Below, in pieces: positions 18,669 to 28,029 of a stretch of 64,000 nt of DNA. The notes under the pieces were generated by a model, which saw only the letters and a program-made list of their open reading frames with translations, searched no databases and was not told where the DNA came from. The DNA is from Chryseobacterium sp. (GTDB lineage: Bacteria; Bacteroidota; Bacteroidia; Flavobacteriales; Weeksellaceae): positions 62,001 to 126,000 of the forward strand of contig JAITMC010000019.1 of the NCBI GenBank assembly GCA_031277615.1. Direction: 5' to 3'. Within the stretch, counting starts at the first letter, position 1; every line of letters starts with the position of its first letter. The position numbers and the translations under genes were made by a program.

Positions 18669-20843
18669 ATGAATAAAGTAGTATCCTTTTCTCTGCTTGT
18701 ACTGGGTGGGGTTTTTGTAAGCGCACAGCAAGTGAATGATTCTATTAAGAAATCAAAAGAAATTGATGAAGTAGAATTATTCGGTGAAAAAAAGAAACAG
18801 CCGGAAGGACTGGAAGCAATCACCAGGCTGCCTTTGAAACCCAGAGACCAGATCCAGAGTATCTCAGTAATTTCTTATAAAGTAATAGAGGATCTTGGAG
18901 GAATGACCGTAACGGATGTTGCTAAAAATATTCCGGGAGTTACCCAGTTCGGAAGTTACGGAGGGACAAGAGAAAGTATGTCTATCAGAGGGTACAGAGG
19001 AGTTCCTGTTTTGAAAAACGGTGTTCAGATGGACTCGGATTTCCGTACAGGAGCAATGCTTACTGATATGCAGGGGATCGAAAGTATTCAGGTAATTAAA
19101 GGTTCTGCTGCCGTTACCCAGGGAATTGGTGACGGATTGGGATCTGCGGGAGGAGTTATCAATGTAGTAACCAAAGTACCTAAGTTTATCAATCAGACTA
19201 ATGTTGGATTCAGATATGGAAGCTGGGACTTTTACAGACCTACTGTGGATTTCCAGAGAGTATTGGATTCTCAGGGAAAAGTTGCGGTGAGATTAAATGG
19301 AGCTTACCAAAGCAGTAATAGCTTCAGAAGATTTGTGAATACAGACCGTATTTATGTAAATCCATCCATTGCTGTTCGTCCCGATGATAAAACGGAAATC
19401 GTGGTAGAAATGGATTATATGCATAATAACACCACTCCCGACAGAGGAACCGTAAATCTTGCCAAAGGTGATGTGGAAGCCATTTACAGAATGCCAGGAA
19501 GAAAATTCCTGGGGTTTGCTTCGGATAATGCCAAAACAGAAACATTTAATTTCTCAACAACAGCCACCAGAAAGCTTACTGAAAAATTAAAGTTAAGAGC
19601 TGCTTTCATGAGTTCTTCTTATCAGTCTGAAATCATTGGTGCTGCTTTAGCTCCTAAAAATAGAAATAACCCGAATGAAATCCGTACCAGAACCTTGTCC
19701 AGATCTGATAGAGAAGATTTGAATAAAGTATTTCAGTTTGATTTCATCGGAGCAGATGTGATGACCGGTTTTATGAAGCATACATTCCAGCTTGGATTTG
19801 ACTGGAAAGAATCTAATGTTACGACCACTTCATATGCTGCAAGTAAAGTAAGTGATGAAATCAATGTGCTGGGAGACGTAAGTAATCTTGTCCCTGCCGG
19901 AATGAATATTGATTTATCGACAGCTAAATCTGTGAATACTGTTGCTCCTACTATGGGATTGATGGCACAGGATGTTATTACTTTCAACAAATATATCAAA
20001 GCGCATTTAGGCGTTCGTTACAGCAGGCTGATCGGATCCGATAAAGAAAAAGATTTCGCCTGGAACCCTTCATTGGGAATCATGATTTCACCTATTGAAA
20101 ACATGAATGTTTTTGGATCTTATACAAGTACTACAGCTTTAAGAAGTTCAAATAATCCTTTGGCTGAAGGCGGTACGGTAGGAGCTTCTACCACTAACCA
20201 ATGGGAAGCCGGAATAAAATCTGATTGGTTAAACGAAAGATTAAGATTCAACGTTACCTTCTTTAATATCAATACAGACAACTTATCCTATGAAATTATG
20301 GGAAGCAATGGTCAGGGAATTGGTAAATATGCTTTGGCCGGTGAATTGAAAAGAAAAGGAATGGAAATCGAATTAATCGGTAAAATTCTTCCTAATCTAC
20401 AGATCATGACAGGGTGGGCCTATGTAGATGCACAGTATCAGGATAGCCCTTCATTTGTGAACGGATCAGCACCCATCAATACTCCTAAACATTCTGCAAA
20501 CGGTTGGCTGAATTATAAATTTAATACCGGAGTTTTGGAAGGACTGGATGTAGGTGCAGGGATTTATTATGTAGGAACAAGACCGGTTGATGATTATAAA
20601 AATGAAGCCATATTAGATAATGGTCATGTGAACGGTACACAACCTGGTGAAAAACCATTTAAAATGCCTCAATACACAACTGTTGATGCTCAGATCGGAT
20701 ATAGTTTCAAAAACGGATTGGGGCTTAGAGGATTCTTTAATAATATCTTCAATGCAGTAGGGTACAATTCTTACTTCAGAGGAGGATATATCGACCAGAT
20801 CCAGCCAAGAAACTTTGCCGTTCAGGTTAACTATAAATTCTAA
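18669..20843 (+). CDS. TonB-dependent siderophore receptor
   Basis: This is an outer-membrane gated barrel of 724 aa. It has a signal peptide (cut after VFVSAQ), a TonB-box-like segment near residue 35 (EIDEVELFGE) and a plug domain at ~60-170 (SVISYKVIEDLGGMTVTDVAKNIPGV, SIRGYRGVPVLKNGV, IESIQVIKGSAAVTQG). A 22-strand barrel follows and ends in the aromatic NFAVQVNYKF. There is no N-terminal carboxypeptidase-like or signalling domain, so it is a plain siderophore-type rather than a SusC-type receptor. It is followed 17 nt later by a helical lipoprotein and then by a PepSY membrane protein, so a ferric-siderophore import role is likely. The ligand is not deducible. Confidence 0.92.
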   Translation: MNKVVSFSLLVLGGVFVSAQQVNDSIKKSKEIDEVELFGEKKKQPEGLEAITRLPLKPRDQIQSISVISYKVIEDLGGMTVTDVAKNIPGVTQFGSYGGTRESMSIRGYRGVPVLKNGVQMDSDFRTGAMLTDMQGIESIQVIKGSAAVTQGIGDGLGSAGGVINVVTKVPKFINQTNVGFRYGSWDFYRPTVDFQRVLDSQGKVAVRLNGAYQSSNSFRRFVNTDRIYVNPSIAVRPDDKTEIVVEMDYMHNNTTPDRGTVNLAKGDVEAIYRMPGRKFLGFASDNAKTETFNFSTTATRKLTEKLKLRAAFMSSSYQSEIIGAALAPKNRNNPNEIRTRTLSRSDREDLNKVFQFDFIGADVMTGFMKHTFQLGFDWKESNVTTTSYAASKVSDEINVLGDVSNLVPAGMNIDLSTAKSVNTVAPTMGLMAQDVITFNKYIKAHLGVRYSRLIGSDKEKDFAWNPSLGIMISPIENMNVFGSYTSTTALRSSNNPLAEGGTVGASTTNQWEAGIKSDWLNERLRFNVTFFNINTDNLSYEIMGSNGQGIGKYALAGELKRKGMEIELIGKILPNLQIMTGWAYVDAQYQDSPSFVNGSAPINTPKHSANGWLNYKFNTGVLEGLDVGAGIYYVGTRPVDDYKNEAILDNGHVNGTQPGEKPFKMPQYTTVDAQIGYSFKNGLGLRGFFNNIFNAVGYNSYFRGGYIDQIQPRNFAVQVNYKF

Positions 20844-20860
20844 TCAAAAATCATCTATCT

Positions 20861-21478
20861 ATGAAAAATATGAAAACTTTATTGTTCGCCTTCGTTATCG
20901 GAGCAGCAGTGATCTCTTGTTCCGGAGAGAAAAAGAAAGGAATCGATTACAACCAGTTCAAGACAGAAGTGAAGCTTACGGCAGAACAGGAAAAAAGTTA
21001 TGACGAGATCACCAAAAAATACCAGGATCTTCAGGAGCAGAACTATCAGGCTGCAAAAGCTCAGGGTGGAAATATGGACCGTGTAGCTTTAGGCATCAAA
21101 GGTGAAGAACTGAGAGCACAACAGGCTCTGGAAATGGCAAAAGTACTGGATGCTCCACAGATGGAAAAATTCAACAAATTCGTAGATGAGAATTCCAGAA
21201 AAAGACCAAGATATAACAACGAACTTTTAGAAAGAATCAAAACTGAAGCTCAGCTTTCCGAAGAAGAGTTCAAAGTGGTAAATGCCGCGAATGATGCCTT
21301 TGAAAAAGCATTCAGTGATGCTCACGATGTATACCACGGGAACAATGATCTGGCTAAAGAATACTGGGAGAAATTTGATGCCCAGAGAAAAGCTGCCATT
21401 CAGAAGGCATTAACTCCTGAACACTATACGAAATTCGAGAAAATCGTAAAAGACGTTCAGTTCAAAGGAAGAAAATAA
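20861..21478 (+). CDS. Helical lipoprotein of unknown function in the iron-uptake operon
   Basis: This 205-aa protein has a lipobox (AAVISC) and an almost wholly helical, charged mature part. Three short look-alike elements recur: VKLTAEQEKSYDEI (~38), AQLSEEEFKVVNAA (~130) and KALTPEHYTKFEKI (~185). Similar 'LTxEQ' elements mark periplasmic Spy/CpxP-like chaperone helices, but the fit is loose and I do not assign the family. It lies 17 nt after the TonB-dependent receptor and before a terminator, so it is expressed with the receptor. It may be a receptor accessory or siderophore-handling protein; that is inference. Confidence 0.7.
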   Translation: MKNMKTLLFAFVIGAAVISCSGEKKKGIDYNQFKTEVKLTAEQEKSYDEITKKYQDLQEQNYQAAKAQGGNMDRVALGIKGEELRAQQALEMAKVLDAPQMEKFNKFVDENSRKRPRYNNELLERIKTEAQLSEEEFKVVNAANDAFEKAFSDAHDVYHGNNDLAKEYWEKFDAQRKAAIQKALTPEHYTKFEKIVKDVQFKGRK

Positions 21479-21566
21479 GGAAGATAAGGAAAGGGGGATA
21501 ATCAACGTTTTCCCATCCAGCTTCATTATTTCTATACTATTAGAAACATTCATTCAAATTTTAATA

Positions 21567-21604
21567 AAAAAACATTAAGACGGTCCCCCTGTCTTAATGT
21601 TTTT
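21567..21604. terminator. Bidirectional-looking terminator between the lipoprotein and PepSY genes
   Basis: A 13-bp perfect stem, AAAACATTAAGAC with GTCTTAATGTTTT, encloses the 9-nt loop GGTCCCCCT, with A-run and T-run flanks. It separates the receptor operon from the PepSY gene, or acts as an attenuator between them. Confidence 0.8.
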
Positions 21605-21618
21605 GCTGTTAAATCATT

Positions 21619-22809
21619 ATGAAGACATTATTTAAAAGTCTGTACCGGAAAAAAAGAAAAAATGAATCTTTTACCAAATACCTGATGTGGATCATCCATC
21701 TCTGGCTGGGACTTCTGTCATGCAGTATTGTTTTCGTGATGTGCCTTACCGGATGTCTCTATGCTTTCAAAAACCAGATTACGGATCTTTACAACCGGGA
21801 CAAAGTCTATATTACGGCAGGAGCGGCTGCTAAAAATCCGGATCATATTCAGGCAGAACTGTTAAAGGAAGGGAAAGAGCTTACCTCACTGCTGATTCCG
21901 GATAGTAAAAGCCGGAGCTATGTGGTGTCATACCGCGAAAATCAGATTGATAAAAGCGCTTATTACAACCAGTATACCGGAGCCATTCTGGGGCAGGCAG
22001 ACACCGGAGCAAACCGCTTTTTTGAAGTAGTTCTTGATATCCACCGGAATCTGATGATGGGAAATGCAGGCCGCCAGATCGTAGGAGCTTCCGTGCTGAT
22101 GTTTTGTGTATTGCTGATCTCTGGACTGATCCTCTGGCTTCCTAAAAAACTGAAATTTTTGAAACAGGGTCTGACCGTCATGTTCAGGGCTAAATTCCAG
22201 AGAGTCAATTACGACCTTCACAATACACTGGGTTTCTATGCTTTTTTAATGCTGTTCTTTATTGCAGTTACCGGATTGTATATAACCTATCCCTGGGTGA
22301 AAAACGGATTGATCATAAGTCTGGGCGGTTCATCGATCAATCATATTGCTGAAGAAAAAAATGGAGATGATCCTTTCGGGGGGCTTATGGAAGATATGCT
22401 TCAGAAACAGGATGAAAAGAAAAACCTGAAAGATGCTTCATCTACCTCTGTAGATAAGATCCTGAAGCTGGCCAACCAGCACCTGCCTTATACCGCAGTA
22501 ACCAGTATAGAGCTTCCCAATAAGGAAAACCCCAGATATGTAGTCATCAAAACCAATACCCGGAACCTTCTGGGAATGATGCTGCCGGATGAAGTTACCT
22601 TCGATAAAACAGGAGTCTTCAAAACTAAAGAATTATTTTCCGAAAGACCTCTGAACAAACAGTTCACCGCATTGGCCAAGCCGCTGCATACCGGAGAAAT
22701 TATGGGACTGCCAAGTATTATCCTTTATTTTATCATCTCATTGATCGGATGCTCGCTTCCCGTTACCGGATTTCTGATCTGGTGGCACAGGTTCAGGAAG
22801 ATGAAGTGA
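21619..22809 (+). CDS. PepSY-associated TM helix protein (probable siderophore-iron reductase)
   Basis: An inner-membrane protein of 396 aa with four main helices and PepSY-type periplasmic segments. Histidines lie at helix ends in the pattern of the PepSY_TM family (IIHLWLG, DIHRNLMMG, YDLHNTLG, LHTGEIMG, WWHR). Relatives such as FoxB/PiuB-type proteins are thought to reduce ferric siderophores using haem bound by these histidines. Position after a siderophore receptor fits. The hairpin between them means it may have separate control. The start at 21619 gives a short cytoplasmic basic N-terminus (FKSLYRKKRKNE) before TM1. Confidence 0.85.
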   Translation: MKTLFKSLYRKKRKNESFTKYLMWIIHLWLGLLSCSIVFVMCLTGCLYAFKNQITDLYNRDKVYITAGAAAKNPDHIQAELLKEGKELTSLLIPDSKSRSYVVSYRENQIDKSAYYNQYTGAILGQADTGANRFFEVVLDIHRNLMMGNAGRQIVGASVLMFCVLLISGLILWLPKKLKFLKQGLTVMFRAKFQRVNYDLHNTLGFYAFLMLFFIAVTGLYITYPWVKNGLIISLGGSSINHIAEEKNGDDPFGGLMEDMLQKQDEKKNLKDASSTSVDKILKLANQHLPYTAVTSIELPNKENPRYVVIKTNTRNLLGMMLPDEVTFDKTGVFKTKELFSERPLNKQFTALAKPLHTGEIMGLPSIILYFIISLIGCSLPVTGFLIWWHRFRKMK

Positions 22810-23092
22810 CGGAGAATGGGAAAGGGTGTCGGATGCTGGAAGAGGGAAGTATAAGCAGACTGTAATATGAGGTCTCAACTTTTGATGATGATGATGTTGT
22901 TGAAACATCAATTTCAGGATACCAGCATCTCAGCATCCCTGATATTTTTTAGTTAAATAAAATGACTATTGCCAATACGCTTAATTTCTATAAACATCCA
23001 TCATCAATCATCCATCATCCCACTTCCCTCTTAAAATCCCCATTGCCGTTTCATACTAATTTTATACATTTATATATAAAAGAACTTAAAGT

Positions 23093-23593
23093 ATGAGCCA
23101 TAAAAATCACAATTTTTTTGAAAAATTTTCAGACTGGGCGACTAAATTCACAGGAAGCTCCTATGCCTTCATCGGAGCGGTCGTCGTCGTGTTGGCGTGG
23201 GCTGTTTCAGGGCCTGTTTTTGATTATTCGGAAACATGGCAGCTGGTGATCAATACCGGAACAACCATCATTACATTCTTAATGGTATTCCTGATTCAGA
23301 AAGCGCAGAATAAAGACTCAAAAGCAATCCAGATCAAGCTGAATGAGCTGATTGCAGCCCACGGCAAAGCAAGTAACAGGATTGTGGACATTGAAGACCT
23401 GACTGAAAAAGAGCTCGACCAACTGCACTGCTTTTATGAAAACCTGGCCCAGCTTGCCAAAGAAGATGCAGATATTCATACTTCTCATTCCATAGATGCC
23501 GCTCAGCGAAACCAGAATACCAAACATGAAGCTTTTAAACTCAAACATGAAGAGTGGCTTCAGGCACAGCAGCAAAAAAAGGAATCAAATTAA
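23093..23593 (+). CDS. Low-affinity iron permease family protein
   Basis: A 166-aa inner-membrane protein whose first half carries two helices (SSYAFIGAVVVVLAWAVSGP and WQLVINTGTTIITFLMVFLIQ), followed by the conserved cytoplasmic QNKDSKAIQIKLNELI. This is the pattern of the bacterial low-affinity iron permease / YCF-like family (PF04120). Experimental iron transport by the bacterial members is poorly documented. The gene stands alone after a 283-nt gap rich in CATC/GGAAG low-complexity sequence in which I see no gene. It lies close to the siderophore genes, which supports an iron role. Confidence 0.82.
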   Translation: MSHKNHNFFEKFSDWATKFTGSSYAFIGAVVVVLAWAVSGPVFDYSETWQLVINTGTTIITFLMVFLIQKAQNKDSKAIQIKLNELIAAHGKASNRIVDIEDLTEKELDQLHCFYENLAQLAKEDADIHTSHSIDAAQRNQNTKHEAFKLKHEEWLQAQQQKKESN

Positions 23594-23608
23594 TTTGATT
23601 CCTTTTTT
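23575..23608. terminator. Perfect 15-bp hairpin terminator embedding a stop codon
   Basis: AAAAAAGGAATCAAA (23575-23589), loop TTAA and TTTGATTCCTTTTTT (23594-23608) match perfectly. The last codons of the iron permease form the left arm and its TAA stop is in the loop. The A- and T-runs make it usable on both strands, for the permease and for anything reading in from the right. Confidence 0.85.
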
Positions 23609-23716
23609 ATAGGATATGAAAATCCGATTTTCGAATAAGGAAAAAGTACAAAAGCTCTGATATTCTTTACAGGCTTCAATTGCTTCCCTCATCCATCTTC
23701 CGTTTTCCTTTCCGCA

Positions 23717-26446
23717 CTATCTTTTCATAAAATATCCGAAATAACTGCAGCTTCCCATAAGATCCCGGGCCGTCTGTGTATCCGAATACTGTGCTTTCAG
23801 CTGGGCAAAATAGGTTCTGTATTGCTGATTTCTCAGATGGTCGAGCTCGGTTTGGTGGGCCTGCTCTTTTTCAGACCATTTCGGATCAGAATAATTATAT
23901 TTCAGCTGGTTTTTAGCTTCATACTGGTAATATTTTCCCTGTTCGGCGCTGGCCATCTGGAAAAGGATCCTTGCTTTTTCTTCGTTATTACTGGACAGCT
24001 TTAATGCTTTTTGATAATAACCGATGGATAAATCAAAATTGTCCGGTTCAATATAAGACGTATCCAGGAAGTTTTTATAATAATACTGGTATGGATTTTT
24101 CCGGTTGGTATTCCAGAAATAATATTTTCCTCCGTTGCTGTTATCGATATCCATGACAAACATCTGGCGGTAGTATCCTAAAATAGACGTGTTGTAAAGC
24201 AGGTTTCCGATCAGCTGGTTGGCTTTTGCTGCCTTTTCACCTGTTCCTGCACCGATCTTTTTAAGCTGTACTAAAGCATCAGCCAATTCCACTTTATTCA
24301 TCCTGTTTTTAATGAAAGGGAAATCTGAGTAGTTTTCAGGTTTCATACTTTCAAAATCGGGACTTTCGTAACTTTCCCACACATTATGCCCGAAAACAAG
24401 TGAGGAGATATTTTTAAAGCCGTCGTATTCATCCGAGGTATATTGTTTCTGGGTGATCTTTTGTCCGTCTTTCTCCGTCCACTCATAATTCTCTCTCGGG
24501 ATTCCTGCAAAGCTTTGAGCTTTTTCATAATAAGATTTAGCCTTTTCAAAATCAGCCTGTCGCATTGCCCTGTCTCCATAGATCATGCTGAAGAAAGCAT
24601 CGATATTTCCTACATCATTCAGATTTTTAGCAATGATCTGTGTTTCAAACCGGGTTTTATCCTTCTTCCTGTAAAACTCTTCAACACTCTTTACAAGACT
24701 TGAATTCGGGTTGTACTGAAGATCAGAAAGTTTGTTATTCATCAGATAGGACTTTCCGTCTTCACCCTGCAGAAAATACCGGTTGGCGAGTACATCTTTC
24801 AGGAAAGCAGCAGTAGAAGGAACCGGTCCGTAATAATCATAATTCGTGGTGGCAGTATCCTGCTTCACTTCTTTTTCCACAAAATATTCCGCGTAGTCTT
24901 TCATCAGGTGATCCTCATAATCGGCATCAATTTTCGGCTGGGCCACAATATCGTTAAGAACCTTCATCCTTTTGATCTGCTCCAGATATTCAGGATTGGT
25001 TGTTTTGATGTCGCTCAGAATTTCCGTGCTTTCTTTGTAGTTTTTCTTTAAAAATTTAAGATAAGCATCAGCGATCTGCCAGTATTCATCCTTCGATTTT
25101 TCTTTTGTTTTGGCAGTGAATTTTTCCAGGTCATTCAGGAAATTCTGGGTCTCTTCATCATAGCCGTATCCGGTTGTATAAAAAGGAATCCTGTTTGGGT
25201 TGTTCAGAAGTTCATCATCACTCTGGTCTGCTTTCGCATTTCCTGTTTTATCAGACTTGGAACCTCCGAAAAGATTTTTAAAGAACCTTACAATTTTTTG
25301 CCAGAAAGAAACTTTCTCCTCCTTTACTTCCGGAGCTTTGGTTTCGGTTCCGCTTTTGGCATCCTTAGAAGGGGCATTTGAATCTGTATTTCCTCTGGAA
25401 ACATAAGGATGAGTTGACGCATCTGAAGCATAATAGTAATCCGGAAGATAACTTCTCTCCAGCTCATTGATGCTTCTCGCTGCCATCACTTTCAGAATCT
25501 CAGAATCAGGATTGATCTCGTACATCTTTTCCATGATAGGAATAGGATTGTTGAAATCTTCATAGCCTAAAAGAAAATAAGCCATATTCTTTTCCTCATT
25601 CGTATTCGCCTTTTTCATAATATTACTGAAAGAAGCAGTATCCGAAAGTTTCATGGAAACAAATGCAGATTCCTTACGGTCCCGGGTATTCATAAAAACC
25701 TGGAAAAAGTTCCAGTTGGCATCGGTATTCATTTCCAGTCCCCGTTGGGCCCCGGCCAACTGATCAAGTGCCATAAAATAAACACTGCCTTTCAGTTTGA
25801 TAGGCTCTACAAAAGTTTTGAAAGCCTGAACTGCCGCATCATAATTTCTTGTATAGTGATTGAAACGTACCAGCTGATATCCGTACCGCTGCTTGATCTC
25901 AGGGTTTCTGGCTGCCTGATACAAAGACGTTAAAGCCGCAATGGTTTTCTGGTAATCCAGAGAGGTGGCATTATTCTTATTGGTCCCGCCTTCATAGTAG
26001 AAAGAATTTTCCCCTTCAATAAAGTTGATACGCATATAAGGTTCCAGGTACTTAGCCTCGATCAGATAATCAATGCCTTCACGGTATTTCTGATAGAATC
26101 CCGGACCCAGTTTCTGTAGGAGAGGGTTGGTTGGATTTCCGTTTTTCAAAGCATTAAGATCATTCATGCTGATCTTGTACACCAGATTGGCAGTTTCGGC
26201 TGCATTAAGCTGGTTGTTGAAAAACTTTTTCCAGGTGTCCAGGTTGTCATCAGGAATCAGAGCCGTGTTGTAATCAGTATAAAACCGGCTTGATAAGTTA
26301 TGCAGAAACGGAAGGTAAGACTTATCCTTAATGATACTTTGGGTGAAAAGGTTAAAGTAGTCATAATCCGAGTCCGACCATGCACATGCGTCTGATTTCG
26401 TGTAGAAAAGAGAAAGCACTGCCAGTGAAAGGATATACTTTTTCAT
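23717..26446 (-). CDS. Large secreted helical-repeat protein of unknown function
   Basis: A 909-aa exported protein with a signal peptide cut near TKSDA, followed at once by CAWSDSDYDYFNLFTQ. I associate that opening with a family of uncharacterised Bacteroidota proteins but know no function. The rest looks like repeated helix pairs of TPR/Sel1 kind (AARNPEIKQRYGYQLVRFNH, RQADFEKAKSYYEKAQSFAG, YYQKALKLSSNNEEKARILF). A low-complexity charged linker at ~350-410 contains an amphipathic stretch (FWQKIVRFFKNLFGG) that could lie on a membrane. It is the last gene of a four-gene minus-strand cluster of exported proteins, 89 nt after the lipoprotein gene. Confidence 0.75.
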   Translation of the reverse strand: MKKYILSLAVLSLFYTKSDACAWSDSDYDYFNLFTQSIIKDKSYLPFLHNLSSRFYTDYNTALIPDDNLDTWKKFFNNQLNAAETANLVYKISMNDLNALKNGNPTNPLLQKLGPGFYQKYREGIDYLIEAKYLEPYMRINFIEGENSFYYEGGTNKNNATSLDYQKTIAALTSLYQAARNPEIKQRYGYQLVRFNHYTRNYDAAVQAFKTFVEPIKLKGSVYFMALDQLAGAQRGLEMNTDANWNFFQVFMNTRDRKESAFVSMKLSDTASFSNIMKKANTNEEKNMAYFLLGYEDFNNPIPIMEKMYEINPDSEILKVMAARSINELERSYLPDYYYASDASTHPYVSRGNTDSNAPSKDAKSGTETKAPEVKEEKVSFWQKIVRFFKNLFGGSKSDKTGNAKADQSDDELLNNPNRIPFYTTGYGYDEETQNFLNDLEKFTAKTKEKSKDEYWQIADAYLKFLKKNYKESTEILSDIKTTNPEYLEQIKRMKVLNDIVAQPKIDADYEDHLMKDYAEYFVEKEVKQDTATTNYDYYGPVPSTAAFLKDVLANRYFLQGEDGKSYLMNNKLSDLQYNPNSSLVKSVEEFYRKKDKTRFETQIIAKNLNDVGNIDAFFSMIYGDRAMRQADFEKAKSYYEKAQSFAGIPRENYEWTEKDGQKITQKQYTSDEYDGFKNISSLVFGHNVWESYESPDFESMKPENYSDFPFIKNRMNKVELADALVQLKKIGAGTGEKAAKANQLIGNLLYNTSILGYYRQMFVMDIDNSNGGKYYFWNTNRKNPYQYYYKNFLDTSYIEPDNFDLSIGYYQKALKLSSNNEEKARILFQMASAEQGKYYQYEAKNQLKYNYSDPKWSEKEQAHQTELDHLRNQQYRTYFAQLKAQYSDTQTARDLMGSCSYFGYFMKR

Positions 26447-26535
26447 ATAGATTTTGAGTGTTTTTGTGTAAACGTAAAATTAATAATTTTCAGAACTTCA
26501 ACCGGTTAGGATGAAGTACAGATTCATCTTTATCT

Positions 26536-27507
26536 TTAAAAGTTGCGGTCCAATACAAATTTACTATCTAATTGATAATAAATAATATTAAAATGGGGTA
26601 TTTTTTTCTCCAGGAAATCAATAACACTTTGAAGCTGTTCTTCGGAAATCTCTTCAACTTTTATTCTGAAACCTTTATTTAAATAATTTCCGAAATAGAA
26701 GCCGTCTTTAATGATTTCCGCTTCGTGATCAGAGATCTTTCTGAAACCCGGGTTTTCCAGATCTTTTTTTGAAAGTGCATTGATGAGCCTGTGCTTATTG
26801 AGATGGTTGGTAACAATTCCCCATGAATAAATGGGTAAGGCCACTTCAATTTTTTTGACCGGATACTCTTCCAGCTTTGAAAGGTAATTTTTTAAAGTAA
26901 CCACATCCAGAATAGAGTTCTTATCCGAATTTTCCAGTGGTGAGGAAGTGGAGTAGCACATAAGGTACACCTTGTCTACGGGAGGGATTCCCGTACTCTT
27001 TTTATCTTTTACCTGATGAAGGCGCAGGGTACAGGTGATCTCTTTTCCGGAAACCCTTTTCAGCTCCTTTAAAAATTTAAAATAATCGTCCCGTGTACCG
27101 GAAGTCCAGTCGCAGTCGATCTGAATCTCATTGGTCGTCTTCAGGGTATATTCCCTGGTCTTCTTTTGAACCATCCGGTAAATACTTTCAGCCAGGAAGG
27201 TGATTTCTTCAGCAGAAATATGCAGCATCGACTGGTTGGTGATAAAAACTACGGGAACAATCTGCCTGTCGGTCACGAAGCTCTTATCTTTCGTGATCAC
27301 TGCTACCGGCTGAAACTTTCCACCGGATTTATCCACATCAAAGAACCGGGTATAGAGAAAAGGTACCGGAGTTTGGTCCAGTACCTTTTTTTCTTCCGGA
27401 TTCAGTTTCAGATGGGTTTTCCAGTAATAAAAGGTATAGGGATGATTCTCCTTCCTGCTGCATGAGGTGATCAACAGAAGAAGAAACAACAATCTTATAA
27501 TTTTCAT
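26536..27507 (-). CDS. Lipoprotein with probable TIM-barrel (glycoside-hydrolase-like) fold
   Basis: The lipobox LITSC puts the lipid on Cys16; total length is 323 aa. Alternating strand-helix units include PVVFITNQSML, EIQIDCDWTSGTRDDYFKF, VDKVYLMCYSTS and KKIEVALPIYSWGI. This spacing resembles GH18-like/DUF3142-type TIM barrels, where the acidic strand end (IDCDW) and the MCY strand line the pocket. A classical DxxDxDxE motif is not present, so activity is uncertain. Its start overlaps the stop of the preceding small gene by 4 nt (ATGA at 27504-27507). That coupling implies the two proteins are made together. Confidence 0.65.
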   Translation of the reverse strand: MKIIRLLFLLLLITSCSRKENHPYTFYYWKTHLKLNPEEKKVLDQTPVPFLYTRFFDVDKSGGKFQPVAVITKDKSFVTDRQIVPVVFITNQSMLHISAEEITFLAESIYRMVQKKTREYTLKTTNEIQIDCDWTSGTRDDYFKFLKELKRVSGKEITCTLRLHQVKDKKSTGIPPVDKVYLMCYSTSSPLENSDKNSILDVVTLKNYLSKLEEYPVKKIEVALPIYSWGIVTNHLNKHRLINALSKKDLENPGFRKISDHEAEIIKDGFYFGNYLNKGFRIKVEEISEEQLQSVIDFLEKKIPHFNIIYYQLDSKFVLDRNF

Positions 27508-27917
27508 TGATACAGTTCGCCTTCACAGTTACACGTAGGTTCTGCGGATGCAGCTTCCTGGCAGCAACCTTCACTTTTTTTGATGTTTCCCTTGGCGTCG
27601 GTAAGATAAATCCTGTCTTTATCAAACTTTACATAAAAAGTTTCATTATAGGTTTTGAAATGAACTTTCATTACCTTGGGATTGTATTTTCCGGCATTGA
27701 CTTTTTCGGTGACCTCTTTTCCGCTTTCAGGGTTTACCTGGATAAAACCGAAATACACATCACCGTTCTTTTTAATGTCAAGATAATAAGACGGAGTTCC
27801 GGAACCGCCTTCGCCATCTTCTATATTAAAATCTCTTTTCCCTGTGAAGGGTGCTTTGGATTGTGCAAAAGATAAGATACCGATGCATAAGATGAATAAA
27901 CTGAAAATCTTTTTCAT
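27504..27917 (-). CDS. Small secreted beta-rich protein with Cys-rich tail (paralogue A)
   Basis: A 137-aa exported protein with a signal peptide (MKKIFSLFILCIGILSFAQ) and a compact beta fold (SYYLDIKKNGDVYFGFIQVN, KVMKVHFKTYNETFYVKFD). Its C-terminus bears clustered cysteines: EGCC ... TCNCEGELYQ. About two thirds of the residues match the neighbouring gene at 28030-28452, so it arose by tandem duplication. Four conserved cysteines could form disulfides or bind metal. I recognise no named family. It is translationally coupled to the TIM-barrel lipoprotein downstream. Confidence 0.75.
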   Translation of the reverse strand: MKKIFSLFILCIGILSFAQSKAPFTGKRDFNIEDGEGGSGTPSYYLDIKKNGDVYFGFIQVNPESGKEVTEKVNAGKYNPKVMKVHFKTYNETFYVKFDKDRIYLTDAKGNIKKSEGCCQEAASAEPTCNCEGELYQ

Positions 27918-28029
27918 AAATTTTTGATTAAAATTGAAATATGCTGTGAAAAATTAAACCGTAAAATCTCGTTGAATAGATGCGTACCGGCTCTTGATCT
28001 TTGTTAGTAAACAAGCCGGAATAATTGAA

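Noticed and set aside
22810-23092. CATC/GGAAG-rich stretch as a regulatory repeat array
   Set aside because: The units are irregular and short; I see only low-complexity sequence and no gene or stable stem.
23822-24156. Plus-strand frames within the 909-aa gene region
   Set aside because: Short, overlapping each other and antisense to a long gene with consistent protein-like features.
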